DNA of 42,214 bases from a virus. Positions 13,697 to 22,640 of this stretch are shown piece after piece. Both the position numbers and the translations under genes were made by a program. The notes under the pieces are model-generated. The model searched no databases, had not been told where the DNA came from, and saw nothing but the letters and a program-made list of their open reading frames with translations. Position 1 is the stretch's first letter; every line of letters starts with the position of its first letter. Where the stretch lies: the IMG/VR virus record IMGVR_UViG_3300044837_000064, positions 1 to 42,214 of that record; one strand, 5' to 3'.

Positions 13697-13712
13697 ATCA
13701 AACGGATTTGAT
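13697..13712. promoter_or_regulatory. Perfect dyad upstream of the terminase
   Basis: ATCAAA-CGGA-TTTGAT, six-base arms with a 4-bp centre, in the 47-bp gap just before terS. It could be a regulator site for late genes or a pac-type TerS recognition site. Only the symmetry and position support it. Confidence 0.35.
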
Positions 13713-13734
13713 ATGAAATCAGAAATTCAAGGCG

Positions 13735-14004
13735 ATGGCTGCCGGAGGACGTAGGCCCGGCGCAGGACGCCCCAAGGGCGCTGCCAATAAGCTAAACGAC
13801 CAAGCGCGGGCACAGGCGTTGGAGGGAGGCATATCACCTCTGGACTACCTCCTAGGCGTTTTGCGAGATGGGCAGTTAGACCGAGAAACCAGGATGGATG
13901 CAGCCAAGGCCGCGGCGCCTTACGTGCACGCGAGGCTGGCTGCCGTCGAGCATTCCGGCGACAAAGACAAGCCGATTGCTCATACGGTTTCATGGGCCGA
14001 ATAA
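13735..14004 (+). CDS. terS: Terminase small subunit
   Basis: A protein of 89 aa. It opens with GGRRPGAGRPKGAANKLNDQ, the basic GAGRPKG DNA-binding segment typical of phage small terminases, then a helical region SPLDYLLGVLRDG...RMDAAKAAAPYVHARLA. TerS recognises phage DNA for packaging and feeds it to TerL. It overlaps terL by 13 bp. Short for the class but comparable to related phages. Confidence 0.82.
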   Translation: MAAGGRRPGAGRPKGAANKLNDQARAQALEGGISPLDYLLGVLRDGQLDRETRMDAAKAAAPYVHARLAAVEHSGDKDKPIAHTVSWAE

Positions 14005-15302
14005 TAATCCCGTACACGCCGCGGGAAGTCTTTAGGCCATTCCATAACCGAACCGAGCGCTTTGCCATCGGGGTGGCGCATCGCCGTTGTGGCAAGACCG
14101 TTGCCTGCATCAACGACAAGATCAAGCGAGCAATCCTGAGCCCGAAGGAAATGTACCGCGCCGGGTACATCGCGCCGTTCCTGAAGCAGGCCAAGGACGT
14201 GGCCTGGGAATATCTGAAGCGATACTCAAGGCCGGTATGGGGAGCGAGTCCGAATGAAAGCGAACTCTTCGTCACGCTCCTTGGAGGCCAGCGCATCCGC
14301 ATCTACGGTGCTGACAATGCTGACGCCCTCCGAGGCGGCTATTTTGATGACGTCACCCTTGATGAATACGCAGACATGGCCCCTAGCGTTTGGGGTTCCA
14401 TCATTCGGCCCATGCTGGCTGATCGGCAAGGCTCAGCGACGTTCATTGGAACGCCAAAAGGCCGGAACAGCTTCCACGAACTCTACGAGCGGGCAGCGGG
14501 TGATGATGACTGGTTCCGGTTCATGCTGCGAGCCAGCGAAACCGGGCTGCTAGCCGAGAGCGAATTAGCCGCCGCCCGGCAGGACATGACGCCGGAGCAG
14601 TTCGACCAAGAGTTCGAGTGCAGCTTCGATGCCGCGATCTTGGGCGCCTATTACGGCAAGGACATTGCCGAGCTGGAGCGTAAAGGCAGGATTGTTGAGG
14701 TTGAGCCGATTGATGCGCCCGTGCATACGGCATGGGACCTGGGTATCGGGGATTCAACCGCCATCTGGTTTTGGCAGGCGGTCGAGAACGAGATCAGGAT
14801 CATCGACCATTACGAGAACCACGGGCATGCCATCCCGCATTACGTCGCCGAGATCGAGGCGAGGGGATATTCCAAGGGGACTGACTACGTTCCCCACGAC
14901 GCCAAGGTGCGAAGCCTGGAGACGGGCCGCACCCGGATTGAGACGCTGATAGGCCTCGGTCGCAAGCCGATGCTGGTAGCCAACCACAAGATCATGGACG
15001 GTATCAACGCCGCGCGGCTGACAATGCCGCGGATATGGATCGACGCCGGCAGGTGTAAGGACGGCATTGAGGCGCTGAGACAATACCGCGCTGACTTTGA
15101 CGAGAAGACGCGGGCCTTCAAGGACACACCGAAGCACGATTGGACCTCTCACACGGCGGATGCGTTCCGGTATCTCTGCATGGCGTGGCGGGAGCAGGCC
15201 AAGCCGGAAGAGAAGCCTGACGTACCGCCCGTGAAGGCCATCACCGATTACAAGGTTGAAGAAATGTGGAAGTTCAACAAACGGCCGAGGGATCGCGTCT
15301 AA
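13992..15302 (+). CDS. terL: Terminase large subunit
   Basis: A protein of 436 aa. Walker A AHRRCGKT (29-36), Walker B YFDDVTLDEYAD (117-128) with catalytic acids D124-E125, and coupling motif FIGTPKG (151-157) make up the packaging ATPase. The C-terminal RNase H-like nuclease shows D249 in AWDLGIGDST, D303 in VPHDAK and D390 in SHTADAFRY. Together they translocate and cut phage DNA at the portal. The redundant, permuted ends of this sequence fit headful packaging. Confidence 0.96.
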   Translation: MGRIIIPYTPREVFRPFHNRTERFAIGVAHRRCGKTVACINDKIKRAILSPKEMYRAGYIAPFLKQAKDVAWEYLKRYSRPVWGASPNESELFVTLLGGQRIRIYGADNADALRGGYFDDVTLDEYADMAPSVWGSIIRPMLADRQGSATFIGTPKGRNSFHELYERAAGDDDWFRFMLRASETGLLAESELAAARQDMTPEQFDQEFECSFDAAILGAYYGKDIAELERKGRIVEVEPIDAPVHTAWDLGIGDSTAIWFWQAVENEIRIIDHYENHGHAIPHYVAEIEARGYSKGTDYVPHDAKVRSLETGRTRIETLIGLGRKPMLVANHKIMDGINAARLTMPRIWIDAGRCKDGIEALRQYRADFDEKTRAFKDTPKHDWTSHTADAFRYLCMAWREQAKPEEKPDVPPVKAITDYKVEEMWKFNKRPRDRV

Positions 15303-16856
15303 GTGACCGATGACGACGCCAAGCCCAAGGATCAGCAGGATGCCGAAGAGAAGGCCCGCCGCTGGCTGAGGGTCATCGACACCTACGACCGCGAGTTCAA
15401 GCCGTGGCACACCCGCTGCGAGAAGATCATCAAGATTTACACGGAGAAGCGCCGCACGGAGGGAACTGAGGTTCGCCGCATGTCGCTGCTGTGGTCGAAT
15501 GTCTCGGTCCTTCAGCCTGCGATCTACGCCAAGATGCCCGAGCCGAACGTAACGCGGAGATTCAAGGATGATGACCCTGTGGCTCGGACTGCCTCGGAAA
15601 TGGTGGAGCGGGCTATTCACTATAGCTTTGATGATGCTGACTTTGACGGCGTCATGCGTGGTGTTCGCGACGACTTTCTGCTTGTCGCTCGCGGTACTGC
15701 TTGGGTTCGTTACGATGCTGAGTTTTCGCCGCTTATGGGCGACGATGACAAGCCGCTGAACAAGGAAGGCGCCCCGCTGAACGACGGCGAGGAAGCCGGC
15801 GAGCAATTGGAAGGCGAGCATGTCTGTTGGGATTACGTTAATTGGCGCGATTTTGGCCATAATGTCGCGCGCACTTGGCAGGAAGTAACGACCGTCTGGC
15901 GCAAGGTCTATATGGATCGGGCACAGGGCAACAAGCGGTTTGGCGAGAAGAAGTTCAAATCCGTTGAGCTTGATCACAAGATCGGGGACGATGCCGAGAC
16001 CCGCAACACGGAAAGCCAGCAGCCGGCCAAGGCGACCCTTTACGAGATCTGGGATAAGACCTCGAACAAGGTGATCTTCCTTGCCAAGGGCGCCAAGGAG
16101 CTATTGGAAGAGACCGATCCTTATTTGAATTTCAAGGACTTCTTCCCGTGCCCCAAGCCGGTCTATGGCACGCTGCAGACTTCCAGCCTCGTGCCCGTGC
16201 CGGACTACGTGTTCTACCAGGATCAGCTCGAGGAAATTGACGACCTCACCGCCCGCATTGGGGCGTTGCTGGATCAATTGAAGGTGGCGGGTTTCTATCC
16301 GGCCAGTGCGTCCGATAGTTCGGAGGCCATCCAGCAGATCGCCATGAAGGGTGTCGAGAACGTCCTGATCCCGATACCGAACTGGAACCAGTTCAAGGAA
16401 GGCGGGGGCGCTGCCGGCATGATCGAGTGGTGGCCGGTCGATCAGGTCATCAAGGTTCTGGAGGGTTCGTTCACGGCCCGCAAGCAGTTGATTGATGACG
16501 TGTACCAGATCACGGGCATTTCTGACATCATGCGGGGCGAGGGCGAGAAGGAAGAAACCGCGACCGCGCAGAAGATCAAGAGCCAGTGGGGATCGGTTCG
16601 TATTCGCGAACGTCAGGCCGAGATGGCGGCGTTTGCCAAGCAGGCGGCGCGGCTCACGGCCGAGATTATTTCCGAGCAGTTCCAGCCGCAAACGCTGATG
16701 GACATGACCAACATGAATCTGCCTAGCGATGCCGAGATACAGGCGCAGGCGTTGCAGCAGCAGATTGCGGCCATGAGGGCGCAGGCGCAACAGCAGGCGA
16801 TCCCCAACGGGGGGCCTCCGATGGGTGGCCAGCCGCAGCAACCGGGTGCGATGTGA
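15303..16856 (+). CDS. Portal protein, main body
   Basis: A protein of 517 aa from a GTG immediately after the terL stop. LLWSNVSVLQPAIYAKMPEP, ERAIHYSFDDADFDGVMRGV and DDFLLVARGTAWVRYDAEF are conserved in the large portals of short-tailed phages, as is GISDIMRGEGEKEETATAQK further on. It forms the dodecameric DNA channel at one capsid vertex. Relatives are longer, ending with a region that here is encoded by the next gene, so the portal is split. The Gln-rich C-terminus ends at a GTGA overlap. Confidence 0.9.
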   Translation: MTDDDAKPKDQQDAEEKARRWLRVIDTYDREFKPWHTRCEKIIKIYTEKRRTEGTEVRRMSLLWSNVSVLQPAIYAKMPEPNVTRRFKDDDPVARTASEMVERAIHYSFDDADFDGVMRGVRDDFLLVARGTAWVRYDAEFSPLMGDDDKPLNKEGAPLNDGEEAGEQLEGEHVCWDYVNWRDFGHNVARTWQEVTTVWRKVYMDRAQGNKRFGEKKFKSVELDHKIGDDAETRNTESQQPAKATLYEIWDKTSNKVIFLAKGAKELLEETDPYLNFKDFFPCPKPVYGTLQTSSLVPVPDYVFYQDQLEEIDDLTARIGALLDQLKVAGFYPASASDSSEAIQQIAMKGVENVLIPIPNWNQFKEGGGAAGMIEWWPVDQVIKVLEGSFTARKQLIDDVYQITGISDIMRGEGEKEETATAQKIKSQWGSVRIRERQAEMAAFAKQAARLTAEIISEQFQPQTLMDMTNMNLPSDAEIQAQALQQQIAAMRAQAQQQAIPNGGPPMGGQPQQPGAM

Positions 16857-17563
16857 TCCAGTCCCCGCCGGCCCAAGGCCAACCGATCCCGCAGGCTCCG
16901 CAAGGGCCGCCGCAGGTGACGATAGATCAGGTTGTCAAACTGCTCCGCGACGACCGGATGCGCGGCTTTCGGATCGATATCGAAACTGACAGTTTGGTCG
17001 AATCCGATCAGCAGGCAGAGAAGGCCGCGGCGAACGAGTTGATCCAGTCGATCGGCGGGTTTTTCAAGGAGTTCGGGCCGATCGTTGCCCAGATGCCACC
17101 CTTGGCGCCGATGGCAAGCCAACTGCTTTGCTTCGCGCTGCGGCGTTACAAGGTCGGCGCCGAGCTGGAAGAGATTGTCGAAAAATCCATGACCGAGGTG
17201 GTGCAGCGGTTGGAAAACCCGCCGCCGCCCCAGCCTAACCCGGTTGAGCAGGCCAAGACGGAACAGGCGCAGATCAAGGCCCAGGCTGAAGGCCAAAAGA
17301 GCCAGATGGCAGGCCAGATCGCGCAGATGGAAGCGCAGTTCAAACAGCAAGAGATGGCGATGCAGGCGCAGGCTGATCAGCAGCGGATGGCGATGGAAGC
17401 CCAGGCGCAGAAAATGGACATGCTGATCAAGATGCTGGAGCACCAGCAGACGGTCAAAGAGCACCACCTGACTGCCCAGCAGACCGAACGCTCGCACGAA
17501 CTGAATATGGAAGTCGCGGAACACAAGGCCAAAGAGGCCACGAAACCAAAGGCTGACACATGA
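16853..17563 (+). CDS. Portal C-terminal part encoded separately
   Basis: A protein of 236 aa from a GTG overlapping the portal stop (GTGA). VKLLRDDRMRGFRIDIETDS then SDQQAEKAAANELIQSIGGF continues the C-terminal part of single-chain portals of this type as I know them (R.YRIDIETDST..D.QAEK). The second half is a Gln/Met-rich coiled coil (about 130-230) resembling a P22-like barrel. The frame is open upstream of the GTG, so a -1 frameshift is conceivable, but no good slippery heptamer is visible; coupled re-initiation is simpler. Confidence 0.75.
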   Translation: MIQSPPAQGQPIPQAPQGPPQVTIDQVVKLLRDDRMRGFRIDIETDSLVESDQQAEKAAANELIQSIGGFFKEFGPIVAQMPPLAPMASQLLCFALRRYKVGAELEEIVEKSMTEVVQRLENPPPPQPNPVEQAKTEQAQIKAQAEGQKSQMAGQIAQMEAQFKQQEMAMQAQADQQRMAMEAQAQKMDMLIKMLEHQQTVKEHHLTAQQTERSHELNMEVAEHKAKEATKPKADT

Positions 17564-17856
17564 GCTTTGATCTTTACGGCAACCAAGGCTCCGCCTCGGG
17601 ATTTGCTACCGCCTATAACGTCGCGGCCTCAACTGTCATCAAGGCTGGGGCAGGCAGATTGGTCCGGGTGTCCGTCATCACGGCCGGCGCGGTCGGAACC
17701 GTCAACGACTGCCTGACCGTCGCGGCGGCTGCAATCGGCAACCAGATCGGGGTAATTCCTGCGGCTGTCGGAATTTATTATTTTGATTGGCCGTGCGCTA
17801 CCGGAATTGTCTACGTGCCCGGCGCCGCTCAGGTCGTCGCTATCTCGTATGTCTGA
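17560..17856 (+). CDS. Probable head-decoration-like protein
   Basis: A protein of 98 aa (MSFDLYGNQGSASGFATAYN). Small, Ala/Val/Gly-rich and beta in character, typical of minor capsid surface proteins. It overlaps the portal C-terminal gene by 4 bp. The assignment is from composition and position only. Confidence 0.6.
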   Translation: MSFDLYGNQGSASGFATAYNVAASTVIKAGAGRLVRVSVITAGAVGTVNDCLTVAAAAIGNQIGVIPAAVGIYYFDWPCATGIVYVPGAAQVVAISYV

Positions 17857-17899
17857 GCACCACGATCTTAGAACCATCATCCGAAATCAGGAGAAAATC

Positions 17900-18061
17900 A
17901 TGGCCGATCTTTCGAGACTGAATGCCGCCGTTGCTGACCTGTCGGCCAAGGTGGATGCGATGAATGCCAAGCCCGCGCCGGTTCCTCCGGTTGACCAGCA
18001 GTCGGAGGTAGACGCGGTCACGTCTGCGGTCGAGGCCATCGCGGCGAAGATCCCCACGTAA
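17900..18061 (+). CDS. Short coiled-coil protein
   Basis: A protein of 53 aa from the ATG at 17900, chosen because CAGGAG lies 7 bp upstream; a longer form from 17849 (MSEHHDLRTIIRNQEKI) would overlap the previous gene. LSRLNAAVADLSAKVDAMNA is a heptad coiled coil. Such short trimeric coils often accompany fibre or decoration proteins. Its stop overlaps the next start (TAATGG). Confidence 0.6.
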   Translation: MADLSRLNAAVADLSAKVDAMNAKPAPVPPVDQQSEVDAVTSAVEAIAAKIPT

Positions 18062-18387
18062 TGGCCTTGCGTCTCTGTCGAGCCTGCGAAGGCTGGCATG
18101 ACCTTAACGCAGCGTGGCCCCGTGAGTGCGCCAATCACTTCAAGCGCACCACGGAAGCCCGCTCCGATCTACCGCGCCCAATGGTCATCTCTGACGATGT
18201 GGACGTGGCAAGCCCGGTGAGCGGGGAACGTTTTACCAGCAAGTCCGAACTGCGCAGGCACTATCAGGCGAACGGCGTTCGGGAACTCGGCAACGATACG
18301 ATCAAGCCGAAAGACAATGACGAAACCGATATCGCCCTTGCGCCGATCGAGCGCGAAGTGGCCCAGGCGTTCAATTCTGTAAGCTAG
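18061..18387 (+). CDS. Conserved phage protein upstream of the scaffold
   Basis: A protein of 108 aa. An N-terminal CRACEGWHD...ECANH segment may bind metal. The middle, DDVDVASPVSGERFTSKSEL then RRHYQANGVRELGND, matches the small protein often encoded just before the scaffold in podoviruses (pattern: published/set of residues SPVSG..I.SR...R.H....V.EVGN). The role is unknown. Confidence 0.7.
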   Translation: MALRLCRACEGWHDLNAAWPRECANHFKRTTEARSDLPRPMVISDDVDVASPVSGERFTSKSELRRHYQANGVRELGNDTIKPKDNDETDIALAPIEREVAQAFNSVS

Positions 18388-18424
18388 TCGGCCCGGACCT
18401 CAACCGGACGGCGCAACCCCTGAC

Positions 18425-19507
18425 ATGACAATGGCTGACAACGTTGCCGCACCAGCGGCAGACGAAGACTATGACGTGACCGCAGACCTGACCGCGGCTT
18501 TCGATGCTGCGGAGAGTGAAGCGCCGGAACCCGTAAAGGAGCCGGTCGAGACGGCAGAGCAGGCAGCGGACCTTGTCAGGGACGACAAGGGCAGGTTTGC
18601 CGCCAAGACGGAAGAAGTTGAGCCGGTAGCAAAGGAGCCGGTCAAGGCCGATGAGCCCGGCGCTAAAGCCGCTTTAGCGCCACCTGTTGTCGATCCTCTC
18701 GCCCAACCGGCCGAAGCCGTCAAGCCGCCTCCGGGCTTCTCGCCCACGGCCAAGGTGGTCTGGGACAAGGAAACACTGTCGAAAGATGAGTGGGACGCGG
18801 TCAAGCGCGACATTGCCAAGCGCAACGATGAAGTCGGCAAGGGATTTGAGAAGCTGGCGGAATACAAGCCGCTCGATCGCTATGCCGAAATGGCCCGCAA
18901 CGGCGGGACAACGCTCGACAAGGCGCTAGAGCGATACGTCAATATCGAGCAGCAGATCAGCCGCGACATGGTCGGCGGCGTTGCTCAGATCGCACAGAAC
19001 CAGGGCATCCATCCCGTCGCCCTCGCAAACCAGATTTTAGCCCGTTACGGCGCTGCCCCCTCAGAAGGGCAGACGGGCGATCAACCGCAGGCCCGTCAAC
19101 CGGCCCCGGTCGATCCGAACGCCATTGCCCAGAGTGTCCGTGAGCAGATTCGAGCGGAGCAGATTCAAGAGGAAGTCGGCCGGTCCATCAAACAGTTCGG
19201 CAGCGACCCCAAGAACCAGTTCTTCGAAAACGTTCGATCGGACATGAAACGGCTACTTGAGGCCGGCGCAGCCGAAAACCTTGAGGACGCATACGACAAG
19301 GCGTGCTGGGCCAACCCGGAGATCCGCGGACTGCTTATCAAACAGCAGCAGACGGCATCAGATCCCAGCGCGAAGGTGGCGGCGGCAAATCAGGCCCGCG
19401 CGGCTTCCAAGTCAATCACTGGCTCTCCTGTTCCCGGAGCCGGGAGCAAAGGGCCGTCCACCTCACTGGAGGACGAAATCCGTCAACTGATGGACGCCTC
19501 CGTATAA
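18425..19507 (+). CDS. Scaffolding protein
   Basis: A protein of 360 aa. The N-terminal 110 residues are acidic, Ala/Pro/Glu-rich and disordered. A conserved core follows: KPPPGFSPTAKVVWDKETLS, DEWDAVKRDIAKRNDEVGKG and RYAEMARNGGTTLDKALERY. The C-terminus is polar and basic-acidic mixed. Composition and position directly before the major capsid gene identify it as the assembly scaffold. MADNV at 18431 is an alternative start. Confidence 0.8.
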   Translation: MTMADNVAAPAADEDYDVTADLTAAFDAAESEAPEPVKEPVETAEQAADLVRDDKGRFAAKTEEVEPVAKEPVKADEPGAKAALAPPVVDPLAQPAEAVKPPPGFSPTAKVVWDKETLSKDEWDAVKRDIAKRNDEVGKGFEKLAEYKPLDRYAEMARNGGTTLDKALERYVNIEQQISRDMVGGVAQIAQNQGIHPVALANQILARYGAAPSEGQTGDQPQARQPAPVDPNAIAQSVREQIRAEQIQEEVGRSIKQFGSDPKNQFFENVRSDMKRLLEAGAAENLEDAYDKACWANPEIRGLLIKQQQTASDPSAKVAAANQARAASKSITGSPVPGAGSKGPSTSLEDEIRQLMDASV

Positions 19508-19524
19508 TCCCAAAGGAGCCTTAA

Positions 19525-20493
19525 ATGGCATCGCCCAATCTTGGTGAAATCATCACCACGACGCTGCGAAACCGTACCGGCAAGCCCGCCGACTCGGTAT
19601 CGAAGAACAACGCACTGCTCAACCGTCTCCTGGAAAAGGGCCGGGTGGATACTGCCGATGGTGGCCGCACCATCGTCCAGGAGATCGAATACCAGGAGAA
19701 CGGCACGTTCAAGCGTTACGCCGGCTACGACCTCCTGAACATCGCGCCCTCCGACGTTCTGACCGCTGCCGAATACGACTGGAAACAGGCTGTTGCCGCG
19801 ATTTCCATCTCGGGCCTTGAGCAGATGCAGAATTCCGGCAAGGAAGTGATGATCAAGCTGTTGGCTGCGCGCATCAAGAACGCGCAGAAAACCCTCCGCA
19901 ACAACATCGCCCTCGATTGCTATTCGGACGGCACTGCGGACGGCGGCAAGCAGGTCGGCGGCCTTCAGGCGGCTGTTCCGACCACCAACAACACCGGCAC
20001 GTTCGGCGGTATTCCGCGCGCCTCGTGGGCGTTCTGGCAGAACCAGGCTTACAACGGTCTGAGCAATGGCGGCGTTGCGACCGCGGCAACCAACGTCCAG
20101 AGCTACATGAACCAGCTCTGGTACAAGACCACCCGCGGCGCCGATCATCCTGACCTGATCGTGGCCGACAACACCATGTACGGCTTCTACCATTCGTCGT
20201 TGCAGTCGATCCAGCGCATCACCTCGGACAAGATGGCTCAGGCGGGCTTCACCTCGCTCAAGTACATGAATGCCGACGTGGTTCTGGACGGCGGCTTTGG
20301 CGGCGGTGCGCCGACTTCCACGATGTACTTCCTTAACACGGACTACATCTATCTGCGTCCGCACTCTCAGCGCAATTTCGTCGAAATCGGCGGCGAGCGC
20401 GTCAACCCGAACCAGGATGCACTGGTGAAGCTGTTGGGCTGGATGGGCAATATGACCGTCTCCAACATGTTCCTCCAGGGCGTGCTCACCTAA
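19525..20493 (+). CDS. Major capsid protein
   Basis: A protein of 322 aa, without a visible prodomain. GRTIVQEIEYQENGTFKRYA then GYDLLNIAPSDVLTAAEYDW, and KTTRGADHPDLIVADNTMYG with FVEIGGERVNPNQDALVKLL, belong to a well-represented HK97-fold coat family of podoviruses. A ribosome site AAAGGAG precedes the ATG. It is probably the most abundant virion protein. Confidence 0.9.
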   Translation: MASPNLGEIITTTLRNRTGKPADSVSKNNALLNRLLEKGRVDTADGGRTIVQEIEYQENGTFKRYAGYDLLNIAPSDVLTAAEYDWKQAVAAISISGLEQMQNSGKEVMIKLLAARIKNAQKTLRNNIALDCYSDGTADGGKQVGGLQAAVPTTNNTGTFGGIPRASWAFWQNQAYNGLSNGGVATAATNVQSYMNQLWYKTTRGADHPDLIVADNTMYGFYHSSLQSIQRITSDKMAQAGFTSLKYMNADVVLDGGFGGGAPTSTMYFLNTDYIYLRPHSQRNFVEIGGERVNPNQDALVKLLGWMGNMTVSNMFLQGVLT

Positions 20494-20506
20494 GGAGAAT
20501 GGATCA

Positions 20507-21280
20507 ATGACTGTCGCAACTTTCCAGACCGCAATCGACGGCGTCAATCCGTTCATTGTGGAAGGCCCCGCCACGCTTGGCTCGGGCGTCATCGTTCCTC
20601 AATACCGGCTCGGCCACGTCTCCTATGGAGACGCGGAATCCGAGTGGGTCTATTGCAAATACACCTCTGTATCAAACCAGGTTCTTTCGCCTGGTGTGCT
20701 CTTTACGGTGGACGACGACTACACGGCAACGCTTCTCACCACGGCCAACAGCCCGCGCGGGTCGAAGGTCATGGTCTGCGGCGTCGGCCTTGGGTATGGC
20801 GGCCAGTCGGTCACGACGGTTACCGGCTCGGTCTACTACATGTGGCTGGCTCGCTCCGGCCAGATGCCTTGCGCCTACACCACCATGGCAACCGTGGGCA
20901 ATCTCGCGGAAACCACGGCAACCGGCGGCGCCGCGAACTTCCCCAACTCGGCCACGGTTTCGTCCAAGCTCATCACGGGCCTGTACATCACCAAGGCTGT
21001 CGGCGGGACGTTCACGGGCACCACCACGAACGGCTCCAAGATTGTCACGATGGCTGCGGGTCAGTTGACCGCAGACAGTGGCCCGTCCTGGATCGGTTCG
21101 ACCCTGACTGCGACCGGCATCGCCGCGTCTCAGACCGTTGCCTCGCTGATCTGGACAGGCACTAATATCACCGGCCTCGTTCTGTCGGCGAATGCTACCG
21201 CCTCCGGCGCCGTCACCATCACAAACTCGCTGGTGGCTCAGGCTCGCGTCCTTTGGCCATACGTCGATAAGACGAACTAA
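20507..21280 (+). CDS. Capsid-associated beta-rich protein
   Basis: A protein of 257 aa. The first 150 residues (RLGHVSYGDAESEWVYCKYT...YMWLARSGQMPC) resemble the proteins following the coat gene in related phages; the C-terminal 100 residues are Thr/Ala/Gly-rich beta repeats. Probable decoration or spike protein. It is followed by a terminator. Confidence 0.65.
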   Translation: MTVATFQTAIDGVNPFIVEGPATLGSGVIVPQYRLGHVSYGDAESEWVYCKYTSVSNQVLSPGVLFTVDDDYTATLLTTANSPRGSKVMVCGVGLGYGGQSVTTVTGSVYYMWLARSGQMPCAYTTMATVGNLAETTATGGAANFPNSATVSSKLITGLYITKAVGGTFTGTTTNGSKIVTMAAGQLTADSGPSWIGSTLTATGIAASQTVASLIWTGTNITGLVLSANATASGAVTITNSLVAQARVLWPYVDKTN

Positions 21281-21300
21281 GCGATCCTCTCAAAACTCAG

Positions 21301-21329
21301 GGGCGGCTCTCGAGCCGTCCTTTTCTTTT
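21301..21329 (+). terminator. Intra-operon terminator after the capsid genes
   Basis: GGGCGGCT (21301-21308), loop CTCG, AGCCGTCC (21313-21320, one G-T pair), then TTTTCTTTT. It likely limits transcription beyond the highly expressed capsid genes. Confidence 0.8.
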
Positions 21330-21354
21330 CACCTCCATCAACCGAGGAATTACC

Positions 21355-21936
21355 ATGGCCGAAGGGCACGGACTGCACGTTGAGTTCTACATCGAAAGCA
21401 AGCTGATGCCGTTCAAATCGGAGGAAGCTGGCCGACCGATCCACGAGGATACCGAGTTCATCAAGATCATGATCCCCGGCGACAAGAACTTCGCGCCGGA
21501 ACGGGAAGCCAACGCGAACGATCGATCGCGGTTTCCGCTGGAATATGCCCGGTTCAAGAACGGCCTGAAGGATGAAGAGCAGGCGGTCGGAACCAAGCTG
21601 AAGGAGTGGCCGGCCATGTCGCGCTCACTCGTCAAGGATTTTGCCCATTTCAACGTTCACACGGTCGAACAGCTAGCCGGCATGAGCGATCCTGCAATGC
21701 AGGCGTTTGGCATGGGTGCGCGTGAATGGGCAACCAAGGCCAAGGCGTTTCTGGAAGTCTCCGGCAACAGTGCGGCGGCCGAAAAATACGCGGTCGAAAA
21801 CGAGAACCTGCGGCGAGAAATGGCTGATCTGCGAGCGGAGATGGCAAAGATTTCCGCCTCCGTCGAGGAAAAGCGCGGACCTGGGCGTCCTCGCAAGCCT
21901 GAAAACGCCGTCCACGAACTGACCGAGGCGCTTTAA
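21355..21936 (+). CDS. Conserved virion-region hypothetical protein
   Basis: A protein of 193 aa after a clear GAGGAATTACC-ATG start. VEFYIESKLMPFKSEEAGRP, FIKIMIPGDKNF and DRSRFPLEYARFKNGL are conserved in podovirus structural cassettes. HFNVHTVEQLAGMSD is a helix-hairpin-like motif, and the C-terminus is a coiled coil (ENLRREMADLRAEMAK) ending in a basic GPGRPRKPE hook. The function is unknown. Confidence 0.7.
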   Translation: MAEGHGLHVEFYIESKLMPFKSEEAGRPIHEDTEFIKIMIPGDKNFAPEREANANDRSRFPLEYARFKNGLKDEEQAVGTKLKEWPAMSRSLVKDFAHFNVHTVEQLAGMSDPAMQAFGMGAREWATKAKAFLEVSGNSAAAEKYAVENENLRREMADLRAEMAKISASVEEKRGPGRPRKPENAVHELTEAL

Positions 21937-22640
21937 TGTCGCTACTGACCGCCATTCAAGACGCGATGCTGCTGTGTGGCCTGACCAAGCCATTGGCGGT
22001 CATCACGTCAACTGATAACGCGGTACAGCAATTCGTTGCGTTTGCCCAACAGGAAGTGGACGAAACCTTCACGGGAAATAACTGGCGCAATTCCCGCATC
22101 GATATGCAAATCACGGGAGACGGCACAAGCACGCTTTGGCCACTCCCGACTGACTTCGAACGGATGCTTCCCGGTCAGGCGTTATGGTCGCATAAATATC
22201 CATCGATCCCGCTGCAAGGCCCGATCGGAGAGGCCGACTATCTCGCTTTGAAGGCGTTGCCGGTCATGCCGGTACGTCCGGTTTGGCGCTTGATCGGCGG
22301 CATTCTTGAGATTTGGCCGGCGCTATCGAGCGGTGAAATCGTCAATGGCGTTTATTTCTCTACCAATCCGATTGCATCGGCGGACGGTCTGACCCGCTAT
22401 CTGCGCTGGACCAACGATACTGACTTTGCGATGTTCCCGGAAACCATCTTGCGCTCCGGGATTATCTGGCGGTGGAAGAAATCGAAGGGCCTCGATTATG
22501 CCGAGGACTTCCGGACATGGCAAATGGAACTGGAGAAGAAGGCCGGCCATGAAGCCGGGGCCAAGATCGTTCGCATGACGAACACGTACAACATGGGCGC
22601 TCATCAGTGGCCTGGCGTTGTGAGTGTGATTTCGCCCTGA
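21936..22640 (+). CDS. Head-tail adaptor protein
   Basis: A protein of 234 aa. LLTAIQDAMLLCGLTKPLAV, FAQQEVDETFTGNNWRNSRI, LPTDFERMLPGQALW and a C-terminal helix DFRTWQMELEKKAGHEAG are typical of the podoviral neck adaptor (P22 gp4/T7 gp11-like role). It should form the ring beneath the portal. It begins in the stop of the previous gene (TAATG). Confidence 0.78.
   Translation: MSLLTAIQDAMLLCGLTKPLAVITSTDNAVQQFVAFAQQEVDETFTGNNWRNSRIDMQITGDGTSTLWPLPTDFERMLPGQALWSHKYPSIPLQGPIGEADYLALKALPVMPVRPVWRLIGGILEIWPALSSGEIVNGVYFSTNPIASADGLTRYLRWTNDTDFAMFPETILRSGIIWRWKKSKGLDYAEDFRTWQMELEKKAGHEAGAKIVRMTNTYNMGAHQWPGVVSVISP

Noticed and set aside
14754-15977. Minus-strand open frame of 407 codons
   Set aside because: It is antisense to terL and the portal, has the Leu/Arg/Val/Gly-rich composition of antisense frames in G+C-rich genes, and no ribosome site or partner gene.
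16806-16817. Programmed -1 frameshift at AAC-GGG-GGG in the portal gene
   Set aside because: The run of six G is suggestive, but C-GGG-GGG does not allow good re-pairing in both sites, and a GTGA start overlap explains the second ORF simply.
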